Shown here one piece after another: positions 1 to 7,607 of a stretch of 59,194 bases of DNA. The translations under genes and the position numbers were made by a program. The notes under the pieces were generated by a model, which saw only the letters and a list, made by a program, of their open reading frames with translations, had not been told where the DNA came from and made no database searches. Every line of letters starts with the position of its first letter. The stretch's first letter is position 1. The stretch is from Candidatus Endomicrobiellum porotermitis (lineage in GTDB: Bacteria > Elusimicrobiota > Endomicrobiia > Endomicrobiales > Endomicrobiaceae), in NCBI GenBank assembly GCA_031289055.1, contig JAITQE010000001.1:1-59194 (forward strand), in the 5' to 3' direction.

Positions 1-429
1 TTAGGGTTGCTCCCCTGAATATTTGCATTTTTTCTAACATGAATTATAATAAAAGAGGTTAAAATGAAAAAATTCTTGCGCGCTTTCATTTTACAGTCTT
101 AATAGGTTTGTTTCACACATGGTTGCCGATATATCTTAAGATTGTTTTGGATTGGATAGCTGCGCTGGAAAATAAATAAAAAGACTTTGTAAAATGATTT
201 TTGTAAAATGATTATAGAAGCCGCAAAACTTTTTGTAGAGTTCTGTTTTGGTTTGACTTTGAATGCTATTCTTTTTGTTCCTCGTGTCTTTTTCATAAAT
301 ATATTTATCCTTTTGTTCATTGATGTTATTAAGTTTAGTATTTTTAAAAGCTTTTTTGCAAAATTTTTGTAAAAACATAATTCACTAAAAGAAACGAAGA
401 ACTGATTTGAAAAAGATTAATCGTAATCT

Positions 430-445
430 GAGAAAATATTTTCTC
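430..445. repeat. 16-bp perfect palindrome
   Basis: GAGAAAATATTTTCTC is its own reverse complement. It lies about 200 bases upstream of the PSP1 gene. It could be an operator for a dimeric regulator or simply a product of AT-rich drift. No T-tract follows, so it is not an obvious terminator. Confidence 0.4.
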
Positions 446-506
446 TTTTGCCGACGGAATATTTTCAATTAACTCAGTGTAGAATCAAAAGTATTTTTTA
501 GTTGAT

Positions 507-520
507 TAAGCAGCTGCTTA
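507..520. repeat. 14-bp perfect palindrome
   Basis: TAAGCAGCTGCTTA is a perfect inverted repeat with no loop, 62 bases downstream of the first palindrome and 125 bases before the PSP1 gene. Operator function is possible but only inferred. Confidence 0.4.
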
Positions 521-645
521 TGTAATTTACTTCCTTTCGGCTTTTTTGATACCATATTTTGCCAATGATTACAAGCATGATTATTGGCGGTTTTAGTTTT
601 TGTTAAAAACTCGTAAGATTGCCGCGACACATAAGGGATATAATT

Positions 646-1455
646 ATGCCAATGGTTGTTGGAGTAATAGTAAGGAAAAGTAAAGATAAACTATATGCCG
701 ATGTAGGTTGTTTTGATTTGAAATTGAATGACAAAGTTATAGTTGAAACAGAACATGGTGTTGAAGTCGGAGTTGTTTGTGAGAAAGAAAAAAATGTAGA
801 AAAAGGTAAAGATCCTATAGGAAAGATTTTTAGGAAGGTAACTCAAGAAGATATAAAAAAGATTGCAGATAACGAAGACAAAAATGCAAAAGCTTATAAA
901 ACTGTTGCGCAAAAGATTATTGACCACAAGTTGGATATGAAGCTAACGTGTGTGCAATACACGTTTGACTGCTCAAAATTGTTTATCTATTACACTTGTG
1001 AAATAAGAGTGGACTTTAGAGAACTTATAAAAAATTTAGGGCATATTTTGAAAACAAGAATACAGATGGTTCATATAGGCGTTAGAGACGAATCTAAAAT
1101 TATAGGCGGCATAGGTACGTGCGGTCAAGTGCTGTGTTGTCAAAGGTTTTTAAGAGATTTTATTTCTGTAACTATAGACATGGCGAAAGACCAAGAATTA
1201 TCGTTAAATACGGCAAAGCTTTCGGGTCTTTGCGGCAGACTCATGTGCTGTATAGCTTATGAAAACGACACGTACAAAAACATGAAAAAAGATTTGCCGG
1301 AGATAGGTTCGGCAATATCTACTCCTGAAGGTAAGGGCAAGCTTGCGGCAATTGACTACGTAAAAGAAAAAGCGACTGTGGAGTTTAGTAACAGATCTTT
1401 TAAAATTTTTACTATAAAACAAATCAAAGACGCAAATAGAAAGGAAAATAAATGA
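646..1455 (+). CDS. ricT: PSP1-domain protein, RicT/YaaT-like
   Basis: PSP1 family protein of 269 aa. Its C-terminal half carries the hallmark cysteines: a TCGQVLCC stretch and, about 50 residues later, a GLCGRLMCC stretch. In Bacillus the homologue RicT (YaaT) works with RicA and RicF in a complex bearing Fe-S clusters that promotes RNase Y-dependent mRNA maturation; partners were not seen here. The frame is open from a TTG at 619, but I prefer the ATG at 646 because AAGGG at 633-637 sits 8 bases upstream and the protein then begins MPMVVGV, as family members do. The stop overlaps the metG start (ATGA), so the two are translationally coupled. Confidence 0.85.
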   Translation: MPMVVGVIVRKSKDKLYADVGCFDLKLNDKVIVETEHGVEVGVVCEKEKNVEKGKDPIGKIFRKVTQEDIKKIADNEDKNAKAYKTVAQKIIDHKLDMKLTCVQYTFDCSKLFIYYTCEIRVDFRELIKNLGHILKTRIQMVHIGVRDESKIIGGIGTCGQVLCCQRFLRDFISVTIDMAKDQELSLNTAKLSGLCGRLMCCIAYENDTYKNMKKDLPEIGSAISTPEGKGKLAAIDYVKEKATVEFSNRSFKIFTIKQIKDANRKENK

Positions 1456-2990
1456 AATTTTATATAACCACGCCAATTTATTATGTAAACGATATTCCTC
1501 ATATAGGTCATTCATATACTACTATTGCGGCAGACATTATGGCAAGATGGAAAAGATTAAATAATTTTGACGTTTTCTTTCTTACAGGAACGGACGAACA
1601 CGGCGCCAAAATTTCCGAAGCCGCTAAAGTTAAAGGCAAAAGTCCGAAAAATCTTTGCGACGAGATGAGCGCTAAATTTAGAGAGACTTGGGAACTTTTA
1701 AATATTTCTAACGATGACTTTATCCGCACTGCAGAACGGAGGCATTTTATCGCTGTTGAGAATATAGTGCAAACTTTATTTGATAAAGGTTTAATTTTTA
1801 AGAAAAAATATAAGGGAATGTATTGCGTTGGCTGCGAAAGATTTTACGCTAAAAAAGATTTAGACGAAAAAGGCCGCTGTCCTTTTCATAAAACAAAACC
1901 TATTTTGCAATCCGAGGAAAATTACTTTTTTAAATTATCTTCTTTTCAAGACGGTCTTTTGGAGCGAATAACCGATATTAACCACAAAGAACACATAGAC
2001 GTGCGACCTGAAGAAAGAAGAAACGAGATTATCGGAAAATTAAAACTTGGACTTGAGGACGTAAGTTTTTCTAGAAGCGCTATTGAGTGGGGAATACCTT
2101 TGCCTTTTGACAAATCTCAAACTGCTTATGTTTGGGTAGACGCTCTTATAAATTACATAACGGCGATCGGTTACCCAAACGATGAAACTAAATTTAAAAA
2201 ATATTGGCCTGCCGATATTCATTTAATGGCAAAAGATATTCTGTGGTTTCATTCGGTAATTTGGCCAGCGGTTTTGATGGGCGCGGAACTGCCTCTTCCT
2301 AAGACTGTATACTCGCACGGATTTTTTACTTTAAACGGCGATAAAATGTCAAAGTCTATAGGCAACGTAATATCTCCCCAAGAGCTTGTGGGCGCGTATG
2401 GCGTTGACGCCGCAAGATATCTTGCCGTTACTTTGATGCCGTTTGGTCCCGACGGCGATATTTCTTGGCAAGGGTTAACGTTGAAGTACAATACAGATCT
2501 GGCAAACAATCTTGGCAATTTAATTTCAAGAACTCTTAAAATGGCTGAGAAAAATTTTAACTTGAAAATTCCGCAAGTTGTTCCGGATTTAGAGCTTGCC
2601 AAAAATGTCGCTGGAATTTTAAAAGAGGGTTTTGCGCGTAATATGGACGGTTTGCAGCTGCATAAAGCCGCTGAGGTTTTGCAAAGCGCAATTACTCTTG
2701 TAAACAGACAAATAGAGGCGGACGCTCCTTGGAAACTTGCAAAAACAGATATAAATAAACTCGCGGCGCGCGTATATTCTTATTTGCAGGCGCTAGCCGT
2801 TATAGCAATGCACTTGCTTGCGTTTATGCCGACTCTTACTGAAAAAATTTGGCAGATTATAGGAGCTGCCGGAAATATAAGCGATATTGCAAAAAAATAT
2901 TTTGCCGATGGCGTAATTCCTGAAAACGGCTTTTCTATTTCTAATGCCGATTTGCAAATTCCTGGAATTCTTTTCCCTCGCATATCTTAG
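1452..2990 (+). CDS. metG: methionyl-tRNA synthetase
   Basis: Class I aminoacyl-tRNA synthetase that charges tRNA-Met in the cytoplasm. The HIGH motif is at residues 17-20 and KMSKS at 298-302. Between them is a single zinc knuckle, CVGC followed about 14 residues later by CPFH, the C-C-C-H pattern of the Thermus type. The helical anticodon-binding domain follows. At 512 aa it ends soon after that domain and lacks the C-terminal EMAP/Trbp111-like tRNA-binding extension of longer MetRS proteins. The start overlaps the upstream ricT stop. A 57-base gap separates it from tatD. Confidence 0.96.
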   Translation: MKFYITTPIYYVNDIPHIGHSYTTIAADIMARWKRLNNFDVFFLTGTDEHGAKISEAAKVKGKSPKNLCDEMSAKFRETWELLNISNDDFIRTAERRHFIAVENIVQTLFDKGLIFKKKYKGMYCVGCERFYAKKDLDEKGRCPFHKTKPILQSEENYFFKLSSFQDGLLERITDINHKEHIDVRPEERRNEIIGKLKLGLEDVSFSRSAIEWGIPLPFDKSQTAYVWVDALINYITAIGYPNDETKFKKYWPADIHLMAKDILWFHSVIWPAVLMGAELPLPKTVYSHGFFTLNGDKMSKSIGNVISPQELVGAYGVDAARYLAVTLMPFGPDGDISWQGLTLKYNTDLANNLGNLISRTLKMAEKNFNLKIPQVVPDLELAKNVAGILKEGFARNMDGLQLHKAAEVLQSAITLVNRQIEADAPWKLAKTDINKLAARVYSYLQALAVIAMHLLAFMPTLTEKIWQIIGAAGNISDIAKKYFADGVIPENGFSISNADLQIPGILFPRIS

Positions 2991-3047
2991 CGTTTTGTCG
3001 TTATTCCCAACGCTCTAGTTGCGGTACGATGGCAATAAGGAAATAAA

Positions 3048-3812
3048 ATGATTATAGATACGCATGCGCATTTGTCGGATGAGAAATTTGATATAGACAG
3101 AAATGTTGTTATGGAAAGGGCTTTTAACTCTGGAGTGAAAAGAATTATAGAGATATCCTGCGAGCCGCGGTATTGGGATAAAGCTTTAGAGCTTTCAAAA
3201 CAAAATAATATTTTTGTGGCGTTTGGCGTTCATCCAAATGATGTTGAAAAAGCGTCAGATGAAGATTACGAGAAACTTGAACTCCTTATTCAAGAAAAAA
3301 AATGTATAGCTGTCGGCGAGATAGGATTGGATTATCGTTATGATTTTTCTTCTCGGAATGCGGAGCTGCAAAAAGAATCGTTTGCTAGACAGTTGGATTT
3401 TTCCATTAAGCGCGACAAGCCTGTGATAATCCATAGCAGAGATGCAAACGACGATGCTGTAGATTTTCTAAAGGCGTATAAATCTGTTCCGAAAGGCGTT
3501 ATACATTGTTTCTCAGGAACGCCGCGACAAGCAAAAGAGTTTATTGCTTTGGGCTTTTTGCTCGGGATAGACGGACCTGTGACTTATAAAAAATCCGATG
3601 ATTTAAAACAGACGGTTTTAGAAACGGATTTAAGTAAGTTATTGGTTGAAACGGATTGCCCTTATCTTTCTCCTCAAAAGTATAGAGGGCAAAGAAACGA
3701 ACCGTCTTATGTGGTTGAAATTTTAAAAGAAATCGCCGCGATAAAGAACGCGCCTTTTGACGAAGCGGCAAAAATTACAACGCAGAACGCGGCAAAGCTT
3801 TTTAATTTGTAG
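3048..3812 (+). CDS. tatD: TatD-family metal-dependent DNase
   Basis: TatD/YcfH-type hydrolase of 254 aa with a TIM-barrel amidohydrolase fold. It begins with the metal motif DTHAHL (His6, His8) and shows the other expected ligands in order: GEIGLDY (Glu), HSRDAND (His), HCFSGT (His) and ETDCPYL (Asp). Members are Mg/Mn-dependent deoxyribonucleases linked to DNA repair or turnover. The ribosome site AAGGAA lies about 4 bases before the ATG. A radical SAM gene of the TatD-associated type starts 7 bases after the stop, the context that defines that family. Confidence 0.93.
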   Translation: MIIDTHAHLSDEKFDIDRNVVMERAFNSGVKRIIEISCEPRYWDKALELSKQNNIFVAFGVHPNDVEKASDEDYEKLELLIQEKKCIAVGEIGLDYRYDFSSRNAELQKESFARQLDFSIKRDKPVIIHSRDANDDAVDFLKAYKSVPKGVIHCFSGTPRQAKEFIALGFLLGIDGPVTYKKSDDLKQTVLETDLSKLLVETDCPYLSPQKYRGQRNEPSYVVEILKEIAAIKNAPFDEAAKITTQNAAKLFNL

Positions 3813-3819
3813 AGGAAGT

Positions 3820-4419
3820 ATGAATACTATTTCTTATGTTTTTGGAGACAACCTTTATCTTAATATAACAAACAGATGTACTATGGCGTGTCCTTATTGT
3901 ATAAAGCACAAATGGGCTAATAAGTTTAACGGCGACAATTTAAAACTTGAAAGAGAACCGTCAGTCAAAGAAGTTATAGAATCGATTGATGATCCTAAAA
4001 AATATAAAGAAGTTATTTTTTGCGGGTATGGCGATGCTCTTATAAGAATATGGGAAGTGAAAGAAATTGCCAAATGGATAAAAGAACGCGGAGGAAAAGT
4101 TAGAATAAATACCGCGGGGCTTGCTAACGCCTACCACGCCAAAAATATATTGCCTGAGCTTAAAGGGTTGGTAGATGTTATTTCCGTAAGTCTAAACGGT
4201 TCAAATCCTGAGGAACACAATAAGATAAACAACCCTATGTTTAAAGAAAAATCTTTTGACGAAATAGTAAAGTTTGCTAGCGAAGCAAAAAAGTATATGC
4301 CTGACGTCGTAATAACGGCGGTGGAATTTACGGGTTTTGACGCGTCAAAAGTTAAAGAAGTTGCAGACAAACTCGGCGTTCGTTTTAGATCGCGTCCATA
4401 TTTAGATGATGAAAGATAA
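3820..4419 (+). CDS. TatD-associated radical SAM protein
   Basis: Short radical SAM enzyme of 199 aa. The 4Fe-4S ligands are Cys20, Cys24 and Cys27 in a CTMACPYC motif, followed by a TIM-barrel-like core with FCGYGDAL (a GGE-like SAM-binding element) and SVSLNGSN. Proteins of this size and sequence next to tatD form a recognised but functionally uncharacterised family. The open frame extends back into tatD, but the ATG at 3820 is preceded by AGAGGAAG at 3811-3818 and gives a normal N-terminus. The substrate is unknown. Co-transcription with tatD is likely given the 7-base gap. Confidence 0.85.
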   Translation: MNTISYVFGDNLYLNITNRCTMACPYCIKHKWANKFNGDNLKLEREPSVKEVIESIDDPKKYKEVIFCGYGDALIRIWEVKEIAKWIKERGGKVRINTAGLANAYHAKNILPELKGLVDVISVSLNGSNPEEHNKINNPMFKEKSFDEIVKFASEAKKYMPDVVITAVEFTGFDASKVKEVADKLGVRFRSRPYLDDER

Positions 4420-4525
4420 TTTAATAAATATTTTAAAATGAATTATGATAACAGAATGTTCTTGACTTGTGTATGTTGCAGGTAATGGCGCTCTATACGC
4501 AATCCATTTTCTTAATGGTATGGAT

Positions 4526-4792
4526 TTAAAAGGAACGGGGATTTTCATGAAAATCTGCTTTTAGTATTTTTAAGAATTCCTCGTCTTCCTTAAACGGGTC
4601 GTCGGTTATTCCGGAAGAATTAAAAAAAACTATTTTTTGCGGATTTTCAAAAAAATCAATAGGCGTCATAGGAACTCTTTTGGCTCCGTTTCTTATGGCT
4701 TCTTCGTGTTTATTCCATTCGGGATAGTCATGTTAAATATCGTTTATTTGCAAATAATACAAAGCCTGTAAAATTTTCCTTACAGAAACCAT
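4526..4792 (-). pseudogene. small unidentified gene interrupted by one in-frame TAA
   Basis: Reading the minus strand from ATG 4792-4790 gives 19 codons (MVSVRKILQALYYLQ...), then TAA at 4735-4733. The same frame then continues cleanly for 68 more codons (HDYPEWNKHEEAIRNG..., later PMTPIDFFENPQKIVFFNSS) to a stop at 4528-4526. Codon use and composition after the TAA look fully coding, so this is one nonsense change rather than random sequence. A GGAG ribosome site and a good promoter remain upstream. The 88-codon product matches no family I recognise. It is probably recently inactivated. Confidence 0.6.
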
Positions 4793-4823
4793 ATTAAAAC
4801 TCCATTTTAATCTTTCTGATAGA

Positions 4824-4852
4824 GTTATAACACAATTTTATGCTTTATGCAA
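4824..4852 (-). promoter_or_regulatory. promoter of the interrupted small gene
   Basis: On the minus strand TTGCAT (4852-4847) and TATAAC (4829-4824) are separated by 17 bases. A GGAG ribosome site (4803-4800) and the ATG at 4792 follow. The arrangement is intact although the gene is broken. Confidence 0.55.
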
Positions 4853-4919
4853 ACCTTTAAATTTTTCAAACTTCGCAACCGCATTTTGTCAATAAAAACA
4901 ATAAAAAACAATATAGGAA

Positions 4920-5005
4920 TGCCGAGGGCGGGACTTGAACCCGCACGCCGCCTAAGCAACTTGAGATTTTGAGTCTCACGTGTCTGCCAATTCCACCACC
5001 TCGGC
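4920..5005 (-). tRNA. tRNA-Leu (CAA)
   Basis: Minus-strand cloverleaf with acceptor arms GCCGAGG and CCTCGGC, discriminator A at 4920, and a long class II variable arm typical of leucine tRNA. The anticodon stem TGAGA/TCTCA encloses loop CTCAAAA, giving anticodon CAA for UUG codons. The T-loop GTTCAAG is intact. CCA is not encoded and must be added by the CCA enzyme. A TTGACG/TAGAAT promoter lies directly upstream. Confidence 0.95.
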
Positions 5006-5022
5006 TCTCAAAGAACGCGCTT

Positions 5023-5051
5023 ATTCTACCAAAAAGACTGTTTCCCGTCAA
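5023..5051 (-). promoter_or_regulatory. promoter of tRNA-Leu
   Basis: Minus strand: TTGACG (5051-5046), 17-base spacer, TAGAAT (5028-5023). The predicted start is about 10 bases before the mature tRNA 5' end at 5005. Confidence 0.75.
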
Positions 5052-5077
5052 ATTTAGCTATATTACAATTTCAAAAT

Positions 5078-5106
5078 TTGACTACTAATAAGGCAAATTA
5101 TAGAAT
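5078..5106 (+). promoter_or_regulatory. promoter of the GNAT acetyltransferase gene
   Basis: TTGACT at 5078-5083, 17-base spacer, TAGAAT at 5101-5106, about 50 bases before the ATG at 5156. It uses the same unusual -10 hexamer as the divergent tRNA-Leu promoter. Confidence 0.75.
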
Positions 5107-5155
5107 AGCGCTTTGCGGTTAAAGATAAAGATTTAGTTAAACGGAGTTTAAAAAT

Positions 5156-5611
5156 ATGGAAATAAGACCGGCAAAAGTTTCTGACGTAAAAGGTATGCAC
5201 GACCTTGTTGAGCGTTATGCCAATAACAAAGAGATGCTGCACAGATCCTTAAATGCCATATATGAAAATATACAGGAATTTGTTGTTCTTGAAAATGAAG
5301 GCAAAATAATAGCTTGCGGAGCTTTGCGCGTTTCTTGGGAAGATTTGGCCGAGATAAAGGCTTTAGCGGTATCTGAAGAGCATAAAGGGCAAGGCATAGG
5401 CACAAAAATAGTTAAAAGACTACAGGAAAATGCCAAAGAGCTTGGAATACAAAAAGTTTTTACGCTTACTTTTAAGCCTGAATTTTTTAAGAAGCTCGGC
5501 TATGTTGAAATTCCAAAAGAAATGCTTCCTCATAAAATATGGAGCGAATGCGTTAATTGCTATTTGTTTCCAGATTGCGGAGAAGTTCCGCTGATTTTTT
5601 CTTTAAATTGA
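5156..5611 (+). CDS. GNAT acetyltransferase, short ArgA-like
   Basis: A 151-aa Gcn5-related N-acetyltransferase. The acetyl-CoA-binding loop is HKGQGIGTKIV around residues 81-91, and the C-terminal part (FFKKLGYVEI, then HKIWSECVNC) resembles the short, single-domain N-acetylglutamate synthases found in bacteria that lack the full kinase-like ArgA. No arginine genes flank it, so the substrate is inferred only; a general GNAT is the alternative. It is a single-gene unit with its own promoter, and GGAG about 8 bases before the ATG supports the start. The riboflavin riboswitch follows. Confidence 0.75.
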   Translation: MEIRPAKVSDVKGMHDLVERYANNKEMLHRSLNAIYENIQEFVVLENEGKIIACGALRVSWEDLAEIKALAVSEEHKGQGIGTKIVKRLQENAKELGIQKVFTLTFKPEFFKKLGYVEIPKEMLPHKIWSECVNCYLFPDCGEVPLIFSLN

Positions 5612-5636
5612 AATTCAGCCTAAGACTTAGCCGCTA

Positions 5637-5666
5637 TTGACGCGCGGGCGTAAAAATAAATACAAT
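5637..5666 (+). promoter_or_regulatory. promoter of the rib operon
   Basis: TTGACG at 5637-5642 and TACAAT at 5661-5666, 18-base spacer. The predicted transcription start near 5673 lies just before the first base-paired helix of the FMN riboswitch. Confidence 0.65.
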
Positions 5667-5683
5667 TGACGCAGTTAAATAAT

Positions 5684-5858
5684 ATATCTTCGGGGAAGGC
5701 GAAGGCGTCTAATGTTTTAGGCTCCTATTCCTTACCGGCAGTGATAGAAGCTTAGCTTCTTAAGCCTGCGACTCCGCAAAATAACGCGGACTGAATCCGT
5801 GAGAATCGGGCGCCGACGGTGGTAGCCATAGGGCTTTAGTCCGGATGCGAGAAGGTAA
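5684..5858 (+). ncRNA. FMN riboswitch (RFN element)
   Basis: The conserved RFN blocks are all present in order: ATCTTCGGGG at the 5' side, CCTTACCGGCAGTGATAGAA, AGCCTGCGACTC, TGAATCCGTGAGA, GCCGACGG, and TTTAGTCCGGATG with GAGAAGGTA closing helix P1. FMN binding to this aptamer normally turns off riboflavin genes. A terminator-like hairpin lies about 20 bases downstream and ribD directly after it, so the expression platform is readable. Confidence 0.95.
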
Positions 5859-5877
5859 ATATAGTTCCGTTTGCAAT

Positions 5878-5914
5878 CCCCCGAAACATTTTTTTTGTTT
5901 TGAGGGTTTCTTTT
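5878..5914 (+). terminator. riboswitch expression platform: terminator that also holds the ribD ribosome site
   Basis: Arms CCCCCGAAACA (5878-5888) and TGTTTTGAGGG (5896-5906) form an 11-bp stem with one mismatch and one G-U pair, followed by TTTCTTTT. The GAGGG in the 3' arm is also the only ribosome-binding site for ribD (ATG 5917), so the same hairpin could stop transcription and hide the start. Confidence 0.7.
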
Positions 5915-5916
5915 AT

Positions 5917-6990
5917 ATGAATGAAAAATACATGCGTATGGCTATAGCGCTTGCCAAGAAGGGTAAAGGAAAAGTTTATACTAATCCTTTAGTCGGCTGC
6001 GTTATTGTTAAAGATAATAAAGTTGTCGGCAAAGGTTGGCATAAATATTTTGGCGGCAATCATGCTGAAATTAACGCTTTACGCGATGTCGGCAAAAACG
6101 CAAAAGGCGCGGATTTATACGTTACGCTTGAACCGTGCAACAGTTACGGCAAAAGACCGCCATGCACGCTTGCAATTATAAAAGCGGGAATAAAGAGAGT
6201 ATTTTTTTCTTTGCCTGATAAAAACGTTTCTGGCGGCAAAGAATTACTTGAAAAAAATGGAATAGAAGTTTATGCGGGATTGTTGAAGAAAGAAGCTAAA
6301 GCTCTTGTTAAAGATTATCTTGAGTTTTTACGAGCTAAACCTAAGGTAACGGTTAAAGCCGCTATCACGCTTGACGGCAAGATTGCGACCTGCGATTACG
6401 ATTCAAAATGGATAACCTCAGCCAAATCAAGAAATTTAGCCTATAAGATAAGATCTTGCTATGACGCCGTTCTTGTTGGCTCAAATACGGCGCTTAGAGA
6501 TAATCCATTTCTTACTTCGCGTTCTAAAAATCTAAAAAACCCCGTCAGGGTTGTTATAGACTTAAAGCTTAGAACGCCTAAACGTTATAACTTGTTTGAC
6601 GGAAGCGTTCCGACAATTGTTATTTATGATTCAAAAATAGACGATATTCCAAGATATTTGTCGGACAGAGACGGGATTATTTTAGCTCCCGTTGATATGA
6701 AAGCCGCGAAAGAAGATTTTGGCGTAATAATAAAAAAATTAAATTCTTTATCTATAAAAAGGATTTTAATAGAAGGCGGCGGCGAAATAATTGCGTCGGC
6801 TTTGTTTTCTAATGCTGTTGACTATATATGTTTATTTGTCGCGCCAAAAATTATCGGCGGAAGAAACGCTGTCCCCGTTGTTGGCGGGGCGGGCGTAAAG
6901 AAAATTTCCGAAGCCTTAAGCGTTAGAGAGATGAAAATAAAAAAGATAGGATCGGATTTTCTTATAACAGGGCGGATAAGGAAAGGTTAA
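5917..6990 (+). CDS. ribD: bifunctional riboflavin deaminase/reductase
   Basis: Bifunctional enzyme of 357 aa for the second and third steps of riboflavin synthesis: deamination of the diamino-pyrimidine ribosyl phosphate, then NADPH reduction of the ribose. The N-terminal cytidine-deaminase-like domain has the zinc site HAE (His49, Glu51) and PC...GKRPPC (Cys74, Cys83). The reductase domain occupies about residues 145-357, starting VTVKAAITLDGKIAT. The frame is open into the riboswitch leader, but ATG 5917 follows GAGGG and begins MNEKYMRMAI, a normal RibD start. Its stop overlaps the ribE start. Confidence 0.96.
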   Translation: MNEKYMRMAIALAKKGKGKVYTNPLVGCVIVKDNKVVGKGWHKYFGGNHAEINALRDVGKNAKGADLYVTLEPCNSYGKRPPCTLAIIKAGIKRVFFSLPDKNVSGGKELLEKNGIEVYAGLLKKEAKALVKDYLEFLRAKPKVTVKAAITLDGKIATCDYDSKWITSAKSRNLAYKIRSCYDAVLVGSNTALRDNPFLTSRSKNLKNPVRVVIDLKLRTPKRYNLFDGSVPTIVIYDSKIDDIPRYLSDRDGIILAPVDMKAAKEDFGVIIKKLNSLSIKRILIEGGGEIIASALFSNAVDYICLFVAPKIIGGRNAVPVVGGAGVKKISEALSVREMKIKKIGSDFLITGRIRKG

Positions 6991-7607
6991 TGTTTACGGG
7001 ACTAATTGAGGATATTGGAACGGTTAAAAGCGTTTCTTCTTCCAAAATTGAAATAGAGTCAAAATTTAACGATATTTCAAAAGGCGACAGCGTTGCGGTA
7101 AACGGCGTATGTTTGACTGCGGTTTCTGTAAACAAAAATGTTTTTGCGGCGGATTACAGTCCGCATACCGATAAGACTACGACGCTTTCAAAGCTAAAAC
7201 AAGGTTCAAAAGTAAATTTGGAAAGAGCTTTGACGCTTTCATCGCGACTTGGCGGACATATAGTAAGCGGGCATGTGGACGGCGCGGCTAAGATAGGCAA
7301 AATAGAAGTTTTAAAAGAGTTTTATAGGGTTAAATTTTTATGCGGAAAGAATATTTTGAAATATTGCGCTAATAAAGGTTCAATTGCCGTAGACGGTATA
7401 AGTTTAACAATTGCGACTGTGTGTTCCGTTGGTTTTGAAGTCTTTATAATACCGGAAACTTTTAATAATACGACTATGCAATTAAAAAAAGCGGATTCTG
7501 AAGTTAACGTTGAAACGGATATCCTCGCAAAATATATAGAGAAGTTTGCAAAAAAAGAATCAAGCGGTATTTCGCCCGAGGCGTTGAAGGAGTTTATGAC
7601 GGAATGA
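6990..7607 (+). CDS. ribE: riboflavin synthase, alpha chain type
   Basis: Converts two 6,7-dimethyl-8-ribityllumazine molecules to riboflavin plus the pyrimidine. The 205-aa protein has the two tandem lumazine-binding barrels expected: the first begins MFTGLIEDIGTV, the second is introduced by GGHIVSGHVDG near residue 90. The start shares one base with the ribD stop and the end overlaps ribBA (ATGA), so ribD-ribE-ribBA are translationally coupled under the FMN riboswitch. Confidence 0.95.
   Translation: MFTGLIEDIGTVKSVSSSKIEIESKFNDISKGDSVAVNGVCLTAVSVNKNVFAADYSPHTDKTTTLSKLKQGSKVNLERALTLSSRLGGHIVSGHVDGAAKIGKIEVLKEFYRVKFLCGKNILKYCANKGSIAVDGISLTIATVCSVGFEVFIIPETFNNTTMQLKKADSEVNVETDILAKYIEKFAKKESSGISPEALKEFMTE

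Larger units (their letters stand above)
1..645. other. AT-rich region with no convincing gene; decayed gene start at 64
   Basis: I see no credible gene here. A promoter-like TTGCAT/TATAAT pair (23-28 and 45-50) and an AGAGG ribosome site precede an ATG at 64. That frame stops after only 12 codons (TAA at 100-102), as if the front of a gene survived and the body was lost. Minus-strand open frames over 99-378 are rich in Lys, Asn and Phe, as expected of random AT-rich DNA, and match no family I know. A near-exact repeat of a 12-base unit lies around 187-213. Two perfect palindromes (430-445, 507-520) are listed separately. Confidence 0.5.

Noticed and set aside
99-378. Minus-strand open frames of 73-80 codons
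   Set aside because: Low-complexity, AT-driven composition, no ribosome site and two competing overlapping frames; no family resemblance.
619-645. TTG-initiated extension of the PSP1 protein
   Set aside because: No ribosome site before the TTG; the ATG at 646 has AAGGG at the right distance and fits the family N-terminus.
5845-5916. Upstream extension of RibD into the riboswitch
   Set aside because: These codons lie in the aptamer and terminator; homology begins at ATG 5917.
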